This document shows, one piece after another, positions 18,399-27,633 of a stretch of DNA of 64,000 nucleotides. The stretch is taken from positions 85,615-149,614 of the forward strand of contig NZ_JAAAPM020000007.1 of NCBI RefSeq assembly GCF_009909155.2. The letters run 5' to 3'. The position numbers were made by a program, and so were the translations under genes. Within the stretch, counting starts at the first letter, position 1, and every line of letters begins with the position of its first letter. Below the pieces are notes generated by a model, which saw only the letters and a program-made list of their open reading frames with translations, made no database searches and was not told the origin of the DNA. This stretch comes from Flavobacterium undicola (GTDB taxonomy: Bacteria; Bacteroidota; Bacteroidia; Flavobacteriales; Flavobacteriaceae).

Positions 18399-18403
18399 AG
18401 ATA
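18396..18403 (-). promoter_or_regulatory. -7 promoter box for the Fur-family gene
   Basis: TATCTTTG on the minus strand matches TAnnTTTG and overlaps the most upstream ATG of the gene. If it is used, the start would have to be the second Met (18389) or later, possibly giving a nearly leaderless mRNA. Confidence 0.4.
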
Positions 18404-18556
18404 AATTTTTATTTTAATAGTTTTCAAGTTTAAGTACTTATAAGGTAATAATTTTGTTTTTTTAATAGAATCAACCCCTAATTTAAGTCTCTTTTTTATT
18501 TAAAAACGTTTTTGAATACTTAAAAAGTATTTGAAACAAAACATATTGTGGAAAAA

Positions 18557-20791
18557 TTAATTTTTGTAGACTCGGGTTACCCGGTCAATTCCGTCAATTT
18601 TTTTGATGTTTTCAATTAGTTTTTTCAAAATAGTTATGTTTTGTACAATCACCGTTAGCTGTCCTTTGAAAAGTCCTGCGTCACCACTCAACGAAATACT
18701 TTGAATGTTCACATTCATATTATTCGAAATTACCTTTGTCAATTCGTTAGTTAAACCAATGGTGTCCATTCCTGTAATATTTAAAATAGCTTTGAATTCT
18801 TCTTGAGAAGAGTCAATCCATTTGGCGGGCATGATGCGGTAAGCGTAATTGGATTGTAAAGCGATGGCATTAGGACAATCTTTTTTGTGCACTTTTATCC
18901 CCTCATTGATGGTAACGAAACCAAAAACCTGATCTCCGGGAATTGGATTACAACAAGTAGAAAGTTTATAGTCTAATTTGTCTTGTTCCTTGCCGAATAC
19001 TAACAAGTCGTAATTGTTGTTGAGTATAGGTCTGTGGATATCAGTATCAGCGGTATTTCCGGTACGCTTGATTTTACTTTTAAAGAAATTGATTAAAGTA
19101 TTGCTTTTTTGCGCAGCAAAGTCTTTTAACTGTTGGTTATCAATGGTTCCAATTCCAACTCTGTAAAATAAATCTAAACTGGTTTTAAGGTGGAAAAAGT
19201 TTACTAATTCATTTGTAACCGTTTCGTTTAAGGTAACTTTAAGATGTTTTAGTTTACGGGTCAGTACTTCTTTTCCGTCTTCTGCAATTTTCTTCGTGTT
19301 TTCGTTAAGAACGTTTCTAATTTTATTTTTTGCTCTCGAAGTCGTTACATAATCCAACCAGTTGGCAGTGGGTTTTTGATTTGGAGAAGTGATAATTTCA
19401 ACCTGGTCGCCACTTTTTAATTCGTAGTTTAAAGGAACTAATTTTCCGTTGACTCTCGTTCCGCGGGTTTTAATTCCAATTTCGGAGTGGATGCTAAAGG
19501 CAAAGTCAAGAGATGTTGCTCCTTTAGGTAAGGATTTAATATCACCTTTAGGGGTGAAAATGTAGATTTCTTTCGAATACAAATTCATTTTGAAATCTTC
19601 TACAAAGTCGATAGCATTAGTTTCAGGGTTTTCTAATGCTTCTTTAAGCAGGTTAAGCCAAACGTCCAAGCCACCTTCTTCGGTAGCTCCATTTTTGTAT
19701 TTGTAATGTGCTGCATAACCTTTTTCGGCAATTTCATCCATACGCTCGCTACGTACTTGTACTTCAACCCAGCGGCCTTTAGGTCCCATTACGGTAATGT
19801 GCAGGGCTTCGTAACCAGTTGATTTAGGAGATGAAATCCAGTCTCTTAATCGGCTAGGGCTCGGTCTGTAATGGTCAGTAACGATAGAATATATTTTCCA
19901 GGCGATAAATTTTTCGTCATGAGCATCTGATTTATAGATAATTCGAAGTGCAAATTTATCGTAGACTTCGTCAAAGCTTACGTTTTGTGCTTTCATCTTT
20001 CTACGAATTGAGTAGATCGATTTTGGACGTCCTTTTATGATATAGTCAATTCCTTCGGCGTTTAAAGAGGCTTTAAGGACATCGGAAATGTCTTTGATAT
20101 AAGCATCTTGTTGTTCTTTGGTCTCTTTTATTTTGCTAACAATGTCGTTGTATATGGCAGGTTCAGTATATTTTAAACCTAAATCTTCCAATTTTGTTTT
20201 GATGTTGTATAAACCTAATCGATGGGCAAGTGGCGCGTAGATGTATAAGGTTTCTGAAGCAATTTTGACTTGTTTGTGGTCATCCATTGACTCCATAGTT
20301 TGCATATTGTGCAATCTATCGGCTATTTTTATCAGGATCACACGCACATCATCATACAAAGTCAATAACATCTTTCGGAAGTTTTCGGCTTGCATAGACA
20401 CATTCATGTCTTTTTGTACGATGGATATTTTAGTTAAACCTTCAACCAATTGTGCTACTTTAGGATTGAACATTCGCTCAATATCTTTAACGGTAGTAGG
20501 CGTGTCTTCTACAACATCATGTAATAAGGCGGCTGCAATTGAAGTAGCTCCAAGACCTATTTCGGAGGCAACAATTTTGGCAACAGCAATGGGATGAAAA
20601 ATATAAGCTTCTCCTGATTTTCTTCTTTGGTCTTTATGAGCTTCCACAGCAACGTCAAAAGCCTTGCGTATCAGTTTTTTATCCTCGGTAGTTAATGTTT
20701 GGTAACTAATACGAAGTAATTCTTTGTATTCTTGAGCAATTGCTTTATTCTCTTTTTCGATATCTATTTCAGTCATAAGTGCAGGGTTCAT
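18557..20791 (-). CDS. RelA/SpoT bifunctional (p)ppGpp synthetase/hydrolase
   Basis: Controls the stringent-response alarmone (p)ppGpp. The 744-residue long RSH protein has all domains. The HD hydrolase (about 45-200) shows AYIFHPIAVAKIV, LLHDVVEDTPTT and KIADRLHNMQTM. The synthetase (about 245-370) shows GRPKSIYSIRRKM, YDKFALRIIY and RDWISSPKSTGYEALHITV. The TGS domain is near 410-470 (IYIFTPKGDIKSLPKGATS), followed by a helical domain with CCNPIPGDQVFGF and a C-terminal ACT (about 670-744). HD and EDT motifs being intact suggests hydrolysis works; synthetase motifs are also intact, so it is probably a Rel-type enzyme. A second Met at 20776 is an alternative start. It is on the same strand as fur and purA downstream. 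Confidence 0.95.
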   Translation of the reverse strand: MNPALMTEIDIEKENKAIAQEYKELLRISYQTLTTEDKKLIRKAFDVAVEAHKDQRRKSGEAYIFHPIAVAKIVASEIGLGATSIAAALLHDVVEDTPTTVKDIERMFNPKVAQLVEGLTKISIVQKDMNVSMQAENFRKMLLTLYDDVRVILIKIADRLHNMQTMESMDDHKQVKIASETLYIYAPLAHRLGLYNIKTKLEDLGLKYTEPAIYNDIVSKIKETKEQQDAYIKDISDVLKASLNAEGIDYIIKGRPKSIYSIRRKMKAQNVSFDEVYDKFALRIIYKSDAHDEKFIAWKIYSIVTDHYRPSPSRLRDWISSPKSTGYEALHITVMGPKGRWVEVQVRSERMDEIAEKGYAAHYKYKNGATEEGGLDVWLNLLKEALENPETNAIDFVEDFKMNLYSKEIYIFTPKGDIKSLPKGATSLDFAFSIHSEIGIKTRGTRVNGKLVPLNYELKSGDQVEIITSPNQKPTANWLDYVTTSRAKNKIRNVLNENTKKIAEDGKEVLTRKLKHLKVTLNETVTNELVNFFHLKTSLDLFYRVGIGTIDNQQLKDFAAQKSNTLINFFKSKIKRTGNTADTDIHRPILNNNYDLLVFGKEQDKLDYKLSTCCNPIPGDQVFGFVTINEGIKVHKKDCPNAIALQSNYAYRIMPAKWIDSSQEEFKAILNITGMDTIGLTNELTKVISNNMNVNIQSISLSGDAGLFKGQLTVIVQNITILKKLIENIKKIDGIDRVTRVYKN

Positions 20792-20819
20792 TTTCTAAAA
20801 ATAACGATAAGTTCGCATA

Positions 20820-20959
20820 TATGCAAGAGTTGGGATTGTTGATTTTAGATTTCTGATTTTAGATATTAGATTTTAAAAAATGTCTGGTTTTTAAATCAGA
20901 AAATTGAATTTATAACTGTTTAATTTTTAGTATTAAATCTGCATTCTAAAATCTAAAAT
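20820..20959. repeat. AT-rich word repeat between trmH-family gene and relA/spoT
   Basis: The words gattttagat and its inverse atctaaaatc occur repeatedly, on the left as gattttagatttctgatttt and on the right as ttctaaaatctaaaatttaa. Together they form a long imperfect inverted repeat. It is of the same style as the spacers at 4216-4315 and 7080-7223. Confidence 0.5.
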
Positions 20960-21745
20960 TTAAAACCCTCTTTGTCTTTTGGCTTCGAATATTAATATGG
21001 CTGCGGCAACTGAAACATTCATGCTGTCAATTTCCCCTTGCATAGGAATGATGATGTTTTGCGTAGCGGCATCGCGCCATTCCTGGGTAAGTCCGGTGGC
21101 TTCAGTTCCAACAACTAGCGCGGTTGGTTTTGTATAATCCTGGGTGTGATAGCTTGTCGAATTTTGCAAGGTGGCACAGTAGAAATTGATGTTTTTTTCT
21201 TTTAAAAAAGAAATGATTTCTGCGGTGCTTGCTGTTGCAATTTGGTTCGTAAACAAACAACCTACGCTAGAACGAACAATATTCGGGTTGTATAAATCGC
21301 TTTTGGGATTGGCAATAATTACAGCATCAAGATTAGCGGCATCGGCGGTTCTTAAAAGGGCACCAATATTGCCTGGTTTTTCCGGAGCTTCGGCAACTAA
21401 AATTAATGGTGTTGCTGAGAGTTTTAAGTCAGAAAGTTGTAAGGATTTTGATTTGGCTACAGCCAATACCCCTTCGGTGGTTTCGCGGTAGCTTAATTTT
21501 TGAAATACATCTTTGTTTATTTCGATTAATTCAGCTGATTGAGCTAATTTTTTAGCTTCAATTTCGCTGCAAATTTCAGGATAGAATAATACGGTTTCAA
21601 TTTCATAATTTCCTTTTACAGCTAATGAAATTTCGCGTACTCCTTCAATTAAAAACGTTCCGGTTTGTCTTCTGTTTTTGGCTTTTTCCTGTAATAATAC
21701 TAAAGATTTTATGAATGGATTTTGAATGGATGTAATTTGTTTCAA
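20960..21745 (-). CDS. TrmH/SpoU family RNA 2'-O-methyltransferase
   Basis: This 261-residue protein has the N-terminal substrate-binding region (about 1-90, TGTFLIEGVREISLAVKG) and the knotted SPOUT methyltransferase domain (about 105-260). SPOUT motifs are visible: LVAEAPEKPGNIGALLRTADAANLDAVII with the NIGALLRTA signature, ALVVGTEATGLT and IIIPMQGEIDSMNVSVAAAILIFE with the SMNVSVAAA signature. These bind S-adenosylmethionine. The target is probably rRNA or tRNA ribose 2'-OH; which one is not clear. It follows ftsE on the same strand (28-base gap). Confidence 0.92.
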   Translation of the reverse strand: MKQITSIQNPFIKSLVLLQEKAKNRRQTGTFLIEGVREISLAVKGNYEIETVLFYPEICSEIEAKKLAQSAELIEINKDVFQKLSYRETTEGVLAVAKSKSLQLSDLKLSATPLILVAEAPEKPGNIGALLRTADAANLDAVIIANPKSDLYNPNIVRSSVGCLFTNQIATASTAEIISFLKEKNINFYCATLQNSTSYHTQDYTKPTALVVGTEATGLTQEWRDAATQNIIIPMQGEIDSMNVSVAAAILIFEAKRQRGF

Positions 21746-21773
21746 GAGATTCTAAATTTTAGTATTATAAAAA

Positions 21774-22457
21774 TTAAATGGTTCTTTGGACTACTTCAAA
21801 AATTTTAGCATCCTCACATTTTAATGTTTTCGAAGGGAATTTCATCAACAAAGCATAATCATGCGTTGCCATGATAATGGTTTTTCCGTTTGCGTTAATT
21901 TTTTTCAAAACATCCAAAACTTCCGCACTGGTTTGTGGGTCTAAATTTCCTGTTGGTTCATCCGCTAAGATAAGTTCAGGGTCATTAAGTAAGGCTCTCG
22001 CAATAGCTACACGTTGTTGCTCGCCACCAGAAATTTGATGAGGCATTTTTTGCGCATAGTTTTTCATCCCTACTTTATCCAGTACTTCTTCTATCTTTCG
22101 ATTCATTTCGTCCTGATCCGTCCATCCTGTTGCTTTAAGTACAAAAAGCATATTGTCTTGAATAGAACGGTCTGGTAGCAATTTGAAATCCTGAAAAACA
22201 ATTCCGATTTTACGTCTTAAAAACGGAATATCATCTTCTTTCATTGTTTCTAAATCAAAGTCTACAATATGTCCATTTCCTTCTGTCAATTGTAAATCGG
22301 CATAAAGTGTTTTCATCAAACTACTTTTTCCTGAACCCGTTTTTCCAATGATATAAATAAATTCTCCATGGTTTACTTCCAAGTTAACATTTGATAAGAT
22401 TACTTTATCTTCTTGATAGATGGTCGCGTTTTTTAGTGACAGTACAGCTTGAGACAT
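21774..22457 (-). CDS. ftsE: FtsE-like cell division ABC ATPase
   Basis: The ATPase partner of FtsX; the complex controls peptidoglycan hydrolases at the division site. The 227 residues contain Walker A GKTGSGKSSLMKTLY near 39, Q-loop IGIVFQDFKLLPDRS, signature HQISGGEQQRVAIARALL, Walker B ELILADEPTGNLDPQT and the switch His in IMATHDYALL. The QDFKLLPDRS segment is characteristic of FtsE among short ABC ATPases. No ftsX lies next to it, unlike in many bacteria; FtsX must be encoded elsewhere if this is FtsE. It precedes the TrmH-family gene. Confidence 0.85.
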   Translation of the reverse strand: MSQAVLSLKNATIYQEDKVILSNVNLEVNHGEFIYIIGKTGSGKSSLMKTLYADLQLTEGNGHIVDFDLETMKEDDIPFLRRKIGIVFQDFKLLPDRSIQDNMLFVLKATGWTDQDEMNRKIEEVLDKVGMKNYAQKMPHQISGGEQQRVAIARALLNDPELILADEPTGNLDPQTSAEVLDVLKKINANGKTIIMATHDYALLMKFPSKTLKCEDAKIFEVVQRTI

Positions 22458-22594
22458 AATTGGGGTTTGTTTGTGGCGTAAAAGTAATTATCAATTATGA
22501 AATAGCAATATCAATTAGTAGTTTTTTGTGGTCTGTTAAAATATTTGTTCATAATAAAACCAATTAGAGGTTCGTTATAAATTTTATAATATGA

Positions 22595-22602
22595 TATATT
22601 TG
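22595..22602 (+). promoter_or_regulatory. -7 promoter box for the TPR gene
   Basis: TATATTTG matches TAnnTTTG 20 bases upstream of the TPR protein start. A -33 partner is not obvious. Confidence 0.45.
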
Positions 22603-22622
22603 AATATTAAAATAAAATAAAA

Positions 22623-25600
22623 ATGCGTAAACTTTCCTGGCTCTTCTTTTTGTTGGTTTTTGTTCAAACCACTACGCTTTTAGCACAGAAATCATCAATA
22701 TATACTAATGATTTAAAAGATTATAATAGAGCAGTTTCTTTGTACAAAGACAATCAATATGCTTCGGCTCAGTTCCTTTTCGAAAAAGTAAAAGAAGTAA
22801 CTAAGGATGAAGAAGTTAAATCAGATTGTGCTTATTATGATGCCAGCTGTGCTGTTCGATTAGGGCATGCCAATGCTGATGCTTTGATGGAAAACTTCAT
22901 GGAAGAGTATCCAACAAGTTCTAAAAGTAATCAGGCTTATATTGAAATTGCACATTATTATTTCAATCAGGGAAATTATGCTGAAGCTTTAAAAAGATTT
23001 GAAAAAGTCGATGAAAGTCAGCTAAGTGCTAAGGATAAAGACCGATTTAATTTCCAAAAAGGCTATAGCTTATTTAGTTCTAACAACAAAAAAGAGGCGA
23101 AAACCTATTTTAATAAGGTTTTAAAATCTGAAGTATACGGCTCTCAAGCTAAATATTATTTAGGTTTTATGGCTTATGAAGGCGATAATTATCAGGAAGC
23201 TAATAAATATTTCGATCAGGTTTCGGGAGATGAAAAATATGCCGAAAAGTTATCTTATTATCAGGCCGATATGAGTTTTAAATCGGGAAATTTTGAAAAA
23301 GCAATCGCCTTAGGACAAAAAGCGATGGGCAAATCGAATGCTCAGGAAAAATCAGAATTGAATAAGATAATAGGAGAGAGCTATTTTAATTTAAAGAAAT
23401 ATAGCGAAGCCATTCCGTATTTAGTAGCTTATAAAGGCAAAAGAGGAAAATGGAATAACACCGATTATTACCAATTGGGTTATGCTTATTACAAGCAAAA
23501 TGATTTTGAAAATGCTATTGCTCAATTCAATAAAATTGTTGGAGGAAAAGATAGTGTAGCTCAAAATGCTTATTACCATTTAGGAGAAAGTTATCTTAAA
23601 TTAGATAAAAAACAACAGGCATTGAATGCGTTTAAAAATGCTTCCGAAATGTCATTTGATGCAGCAATTCAAGAAGATGCTCATTTAAATTACGCTAAAT
23701 TAAGTTATGAATTAGGGAATTCTTATCAAAGTGTGCCTTCGGTTTTATTGGGTTTTATCAATAAATATCCAAATAATTCCAGCCGTTCAGTGGTAGAGAA
23801 ATTATTGATTGATTCTTATATTTCTTCTAAAAATTATAAAGCAGCTTTGGTTTTATTGGAAAAAAATAAAACTCCCGAAAATAAATTGGCTTACCAAAAA
23901 GTGACATTCTATAGTGGTTTAGAATTGTATACCGATAGAAATTATGCTTCTGCTTTGCAGATGTTCCAGAAATCTTTAGCAAATTCAATTGATGCCGAAT
24001 TTACTGCAAGAGCGACTTTCTGGAAAGGAGAAACGGAATATGTTTTAGGCGATTACAATAAATCATTGTTGAGTTTCAAACAGTTTGTTGGCATGTCGGT
24101 TGCGGCTTCAACACCTGAATACAAAAACAGCAATTACAATATAGCTTATGCTTATTTTAAGTTGAAAGAATACGATTCGGCTGGAGATGCTTTTCAGAAG
24201 TTTATCGATAAAGTAAAAGACGATAAAACAAGAGTGACTGATGCTTATTTGCGATTAGCCGATTGTCGTTTTGTGACTACTAAATATTGGCCGGCAATGG
24301 ATGCGTACAATAAAGTAATCGAACTGAAGAGTGTAGATGCTGATTATGCGTATTATCAAAAAGCAATTTGTAATGGTTTTGTTGGTAAAAATGATAAAAA
24401 AATTGAAGAGTTAAATTCATTTTTACTAGCGTATCCTAAATCAAGTTATGGCGATGATGCCTTATTCGAATTGGCAAATACGTATGTGGCGACTAATAAA
24501 CAGGATTCGGCTTTAAAAACTTACGACCGATTAATCAGCGAATATAAAAACAGCACTTTTACGTCAAGAGCTATTTTGCGTCAGGGATTAGTTTATTATA
24601 ATTCAGATAGAAATACAGATGCTTTGGTTAAATTCAAAAAAGTTGCGGCTGAATATCCTAAAACTCCCGAAGCTTTAGAAGCCGTTGCTACAGCAAGATT
24701 GATTTATGTAGATAGCGGAAAAGTAGGTGAATATGCTACTTGGGTTCGAACGTTGGATTTTGTTGCTGTTACCGATGCTGATTTGGATAATGATACGTAT
24801 GAATCGGCGGTGAAACAATTTGAACAAAACAATAATACTCAGGCTATATCAGGTTTTAGAGCTTATATTTCGAGTTTTCCAAATGGAATTCACGCTTTGA
24901 AAGCTAATTTTTATTTGGCGCAAGCTTATTATGCCGAAGGTCAAAAAGAAAAAGCAATTCCTAACTACGAATATGTTGTTAACGAACCAAGAAATGAATT
25001 TACAGAGCAATCTTTGGCAAGATTAGGGCAGATTTTATTAGATAGTGGTGCGAAAGAAAAAGCAATTCCGGTATTGGCGCGTTTAGAAAATGAAGCCGAC
25101 TTGTCTCAGAATAAAGTTTTCTCACAGGCTAATTTGATGAAGTCTTATTATGAGAAGAAAGATTATGCTAATGCGGTAGTTTATGCCGAAAAAGTGCTGA
25201 ATAATCCAAAAACAGATGATAATGTAAAAAGTGATGCGCAAATTATCATCGCACGTTCAGCCATGCAAACTGGAGATGAGGCTAAGGCCAAAGCGGCTTA
25301 CGCCAAAGTGATTTTGATTGCTAAAGGGGAACTTGCTGCTGAATCCTTGTATTATGACGCTTATTTTAAAAATAAAGAAAATAAGTTTGAAGCATCGAAT
25401 ACAGTTGTTCAAAAATTAGCAAAAAATTATGCGTCTTACCGTTATTATGGAGCAAAAGGATTGGTGTTAATGGCTAAAAACTTTTACGGATTAAAAGATA
25501 GTTTTCAGGCAACCTACATTTTGGAAAGTGTAATTCAGAATTTCTCTGATTTCCCGGATGTGGTTTCAGAAGCTCAAACGGAGTTGAGTGCTATCAAAGG

Positions 25601-25634
25601 TGAAGAAGCCAAAACCAATTCGTCAATTAAATAA
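22623..25634 (+). CDS. secreted tetratricopeptide-repeat protein
   Basis: This 1003-residue protein has a signal peptide (residues 1-21, ending TTLLAQ), so it is periplasmic or outer-membrane associated. Almost the whole chain is TPR and Sel1-like helical hairpins, visible as repeats such as YAEALKRFEKVDES, DNYQEANKYFDQVSG, KYSEAIPYLVAYKG, NDFENAIAQFNKIVGG, QKEKAIPNYEYVVNE and KDYANAVVYAEKVLN. There is no enzyme domain. It is followed 111 bases later by an outer-membrane barrel gene on the same strand. I infer that the two may act as a scaffold plus barrel, for example in envelope assembly or transport. The family is typical of flavobacteria, and the function is unknown. Confidence 0.88.
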   Translation: MRKLSWLFFLLVFVQTTTLLAQKSSIYTNDLKDYNRAVSLYKDNQYASAQFLFEKVKEVTKDEEVKSDCAYYDASCAVRLGHANADALMENFMEEYPTSSKSNQAYIEIAHYYFNQGNYAEALKRFEKVDESQLSAKDKDRFNFQKGYSLFSSNNKKEAKTYFNKVLKSEVYGSQAKYYLGFMAYEGDNYQEANKYFDQVSGDEKYAEKLSYYQADMSFKSGNFEKAIALGQKAMGKSNAQEKSELNKIIGESYFNLKKYSEAIPYLVAYKGKRGKWNNTDYYQLGYAYYKQNDFENAIAQFNKIVGGKDSVAQNAYYHLGESYLKLDKKQQALNAFKNASEMSFDAAIQEDAHLNYAKLSYELGNSYQSVPSVLLGFINKYPNNSSRSVVEKLLIDSYISSKNYKAALVLLEKNKTPENKLAYQKVTFYSGLELYTDRNYASALQMFQKSLANSIDAEFTARATFWKGETEYVLGDYNKSLLSFKQFVGMSVAASTPEYKNSNYNIAYAYFKLKEYDSAGDAFQKFIDKVKDDKTRVTDAYLRLADCRFVTTKYWPAMDAYNKVIELKSVDADYAYYQKAICNGFVGKNDKKIEELNSFLLAYPKSSYGDDALFELANTYVATNKQDSALKTYDRLISEYKNSTFTSRAILRQGLVYYNSDRNTDALVKFKKVAAEYPKTPEALEAVATARLIYVDSGKVGEYATWVRTLDFVAVTDADLDNDTYESAVKQFEQNNNTQAISGFRAYISSFPNGIHALKANFYLAQAYYAEGQKEKAIPNYEYVVNEPRNEFTEQSLARLGQILLDSGAKEKAIPVLARLENEADLSQNKVFSQANLMKSYYEKKDYANAVVYAEKVLNNPKTDDNVKSDAQIIIARSAMQTGDEAKAKAAYAKVILIAKGELAAESLYYDAYFKNKENKFEASNTVVQKLAKNYASYRYYGAKGLVLMAKNFYGLKDSFQATYILESVIQNFSDFPDVVSEAQTELSAIKGEEAKTNSSIK

Positions 25635-25636
25635 AA

Positions 25637-25736
25637 AATAAGAAGCGAGATACAAGAATAAAGGAATAAGAATATAGATTGTTTGTGCGATTTTGTCTTT
25701 TTTCTTGCTTCTTTTCTCTCTTTTCTCAAGATAAAA
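25637..25736. repeat. AT-rich imperfect inverted repeat between TPR and barrel genes
   Basis: Words such as ataagaagcgagatacaaga on the left are complemented by ttttttcttgcttcttttc and ttttctcaag on the right, giving a long imperfect hairpin. It is the same type of simple-word spacer as at 4216, 20820 and 54358, and may act as an attenuator or terminator. Confidence 0.45.
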
Positions 25737-25745
25737 ATATAAAAT

Positions 25746-27515
25746 ATGAAAATTAATTTCAAAAATATAATTGCCTTTGCTTTGGTACTAACGTTTCAAT
25801 TTTCTTTCGCCCAAAAGAAAGAACCAAAGAAAGACGAGAACATTGGTTCGGAAGTGGTAAACGTAGTGAAGCCTTATACGCCAACAATTTCAGATGCATC
25901 CAAAATTCAGGAATCTCCTGTTCTTGATGATGAGGGCAATGCTAAAAAAGAAACGATTAAATATTCTATTTTTTCTTTTCCTGTAGCTTCGACTTTTACA
26001 CCGGCAAAAGGAAAAGCCGAAGGAGTGGACAAGGAGGCTAAAGAAAAGTTCTTTAACAATTATGCTACTTTGGCAATTGGTAATTATGGAACGCTTAATG
26101 CCGAGCTGTTTGTAAATCAGGAATTAGCTAATAATGATTATGTAGGCGGAATGTTTCGTCATTTTTCTTCTCAGGGAGGAATTAATAACTTGGAGCTGGA
26201 CGATTGGTTTTATGATACTGCTCTAGATGTGAATTATGGTGCTAATTACGATAAGATGTCTTGGAATATTGATTTGGGATACCAAAATCAAGCCTATAAT
26301 TGGTATGGTTTACCATCCGATTTTGGAAGTACATTGACTCCTGGCGATAGAAATAATTTGATTGCAGGTATCGATTCAAAGCATTCGTATAACGGAATTT
26401 CTTTAGGAGGAAAGCTTAATTTTAAGGAAGGTGCTTTTAAAGACGCATCGATGAAGTTTAGTCATTTTTCAGATAATTTCGGATCGTCTGAAAATAGATT
26501 TTTTGTTAAACCTTCTTTGCAATTTGATGTAGCGGATCAATTGGTGAAAACCGATATTATTGTGGATTATGTGGGCGGTTCTTTCGATAAAAATTATGAA
26601 GAGACTAATATAGCCAAGATTAAATATGGTTTTACTAATTTAGGAATTTCTCCTAGTTTTAATATTAACGAAAACGGTTGGAACGTAAAACTGGGAGCTT
26701 CGTTGTTTTATAGTATTGATAAAATGGGAGCCGATAATAAGTTTTTAATATATCCAAATGTGAGTGTTTCTTATCCTGTTGTGGAAGATTTGATGATTTT
26801 TTATGCAGGAGCCGAAGGAGGTTTAGAACAAAACTCTTATATGGATTTTGTGAAAGAAAACCCGTTTTTGTCGCCTACTTTAGCAATTGCGCCAACAGAC
26901 AAACAATATCAAATTAGTGCAGGATTGAAAGGGAAATTAGCTTCCAGTGTGAGTTATAACATTCAGGGTTCTTATAATAATGAGAGAAATAAAGCTTTGT
27001 TTAGAAGTCATGATTATACTGAAAACAATGCTAATGAAGATTATGCTTATGGTAATTCGTTTCAAGTGGTTTATGACGATGTGAGAACGTTTCGTTTTTC
27101 AGGGGATTTGAAAGCTGATTTTTCTGAAAATGTAAGCTTTGCTGTTGGAGGAACTTTTAGCAGTTACAAGAATAGTATCGAGCAAGAAGCCTGGAATTTA
27201 CCTGCTGTAGAATTAAACTCGTCAATTGATTTTAATATTACACCAAAATGGTATGCTGGCGCAAAGGTGTTTTATGTGGGCGAAAGAAAAGATTTTCAAT
27301 TGAATAGTAATATTGTTTACGTAACACAACCTGAGCCAATGACTTTAAGAAGTTATTTTGATGTGAATTCACATGTAGGTTATAAATACAATTCGCAATT
27401 AACCGCATTTTTGAAGTTGAATAATATGACGAATAAGTCTTATCAAAAATGGATGAATTATCCTGTGCAAGGTTTTCAGGTGATGATAGGAGCTAATTAT
27501 AAATTTGATTTTTAA
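25746..27515 (+). CDS. outer-membrane beta-barrel protein (TonB-receptor-like, no plug)
   Basis: This 589-residue protein has a signal peptide (residues 1-23, FALVLTFQFSFAQ). A conserved segment VVKPYTPTISDASKIQESP follows, then alternating amphipathic strands rich in Asn, Tyr and Gly to the end. The terminal strand PVQGFQVMIGANYKFDF ends in Phe, as is normal for BAM-inserted barrels. No TonB plug domain or TonB box is seen, which separates it from classical receptors although database annotation may call it a TonB-dependent receptor. Its position just after the TPR gene suggests a joint envelope function. Substrate unknown. Confidence 0.82.
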   Translation: MKINFKNIIAFALVLTFQFSFAQKKEPKKDENIGSEVVNVVKPYTPTISDASKIQESPVLDDEGNAKKETIKYSIFSFPVASTFTPAKGKAEGVDKEAKEKFFNNYATLAIGNYGTLNAELFVNQELANNDYVGGMFRHFSSQGGINNLELDDWFYDTALDVNYGANYDKMSWNIDLGYQNQAYNWYGLPSDFGSTLTPGDRNNLIAGIDSKHSYNGISLGGKLNFKEGAFKDASMKFSHFSDNFGSSENRFFVKPSLQFDVADQLVKTDIIVDYVGGSFDKNYEETNIAKIKYGFTNLGISPSFNINENGWNVKLGASLFYSIDKMGADNKFLIYPNVSVSYPVVEDLMIFYAGAEGGLEQNSYMDFVKENPFLSPTLAIAPTDKQYQISAGLKGKLASSVSYNIQGSYNNERNKALFRSHDYTENNANEDYAYGNSFQVVYDDVRTFRFSGDLKADFSENVSFAVGGTFSSYKNSIEQEAWNLPAVELNSSIDFNITPKWYAGAKVFYVGERKDFQLNSNIVYVTQPEPMTLRSYFDVNSHVGYKYNSQLTAFLKLNNMTNKSYQKWMNYPVQGFQVMIGANYKFDF

Positions 27516-27531
27516 AAGTCAAGTTTTTTTA

Positions 27532-27621
27532 AACCGCAAAGAGCGCAAAGATTTCGCAAGGAAACGCAAAGAATTATAAAACTCTGCGAACTTAGCGTAA
27601 AACTTTGCGCTCTTTGCGGTT
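27532..27621. repeat. long intergenic hairpin with perfect 19-base arms
   Basis: The arms aaccgcaaagagcgcaaag (27532-27550) and its exact complement (27603-27621) flank a 52-base loop carrying related words (cgcaaggaaacgcaaag and ctctgcgaacttagcg) that can extend the stem imperfectly. It sits between the convergent barrel and DUF2911 genes and could terminate both. It is more GC-rich than its surroundings. Confidence 0.75.
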
Positions 27622-27633
27622 AAATAAAAAAAA

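Noticed and set aside
25574..25762. A 62-codon frame on the minus strand across the end of the TPR gene
   Set aside because: It covers the imperfect inverted repeat and the TPR stop region in antisense, with a low-complexity Leu/Ile/Phe/Lys composition.
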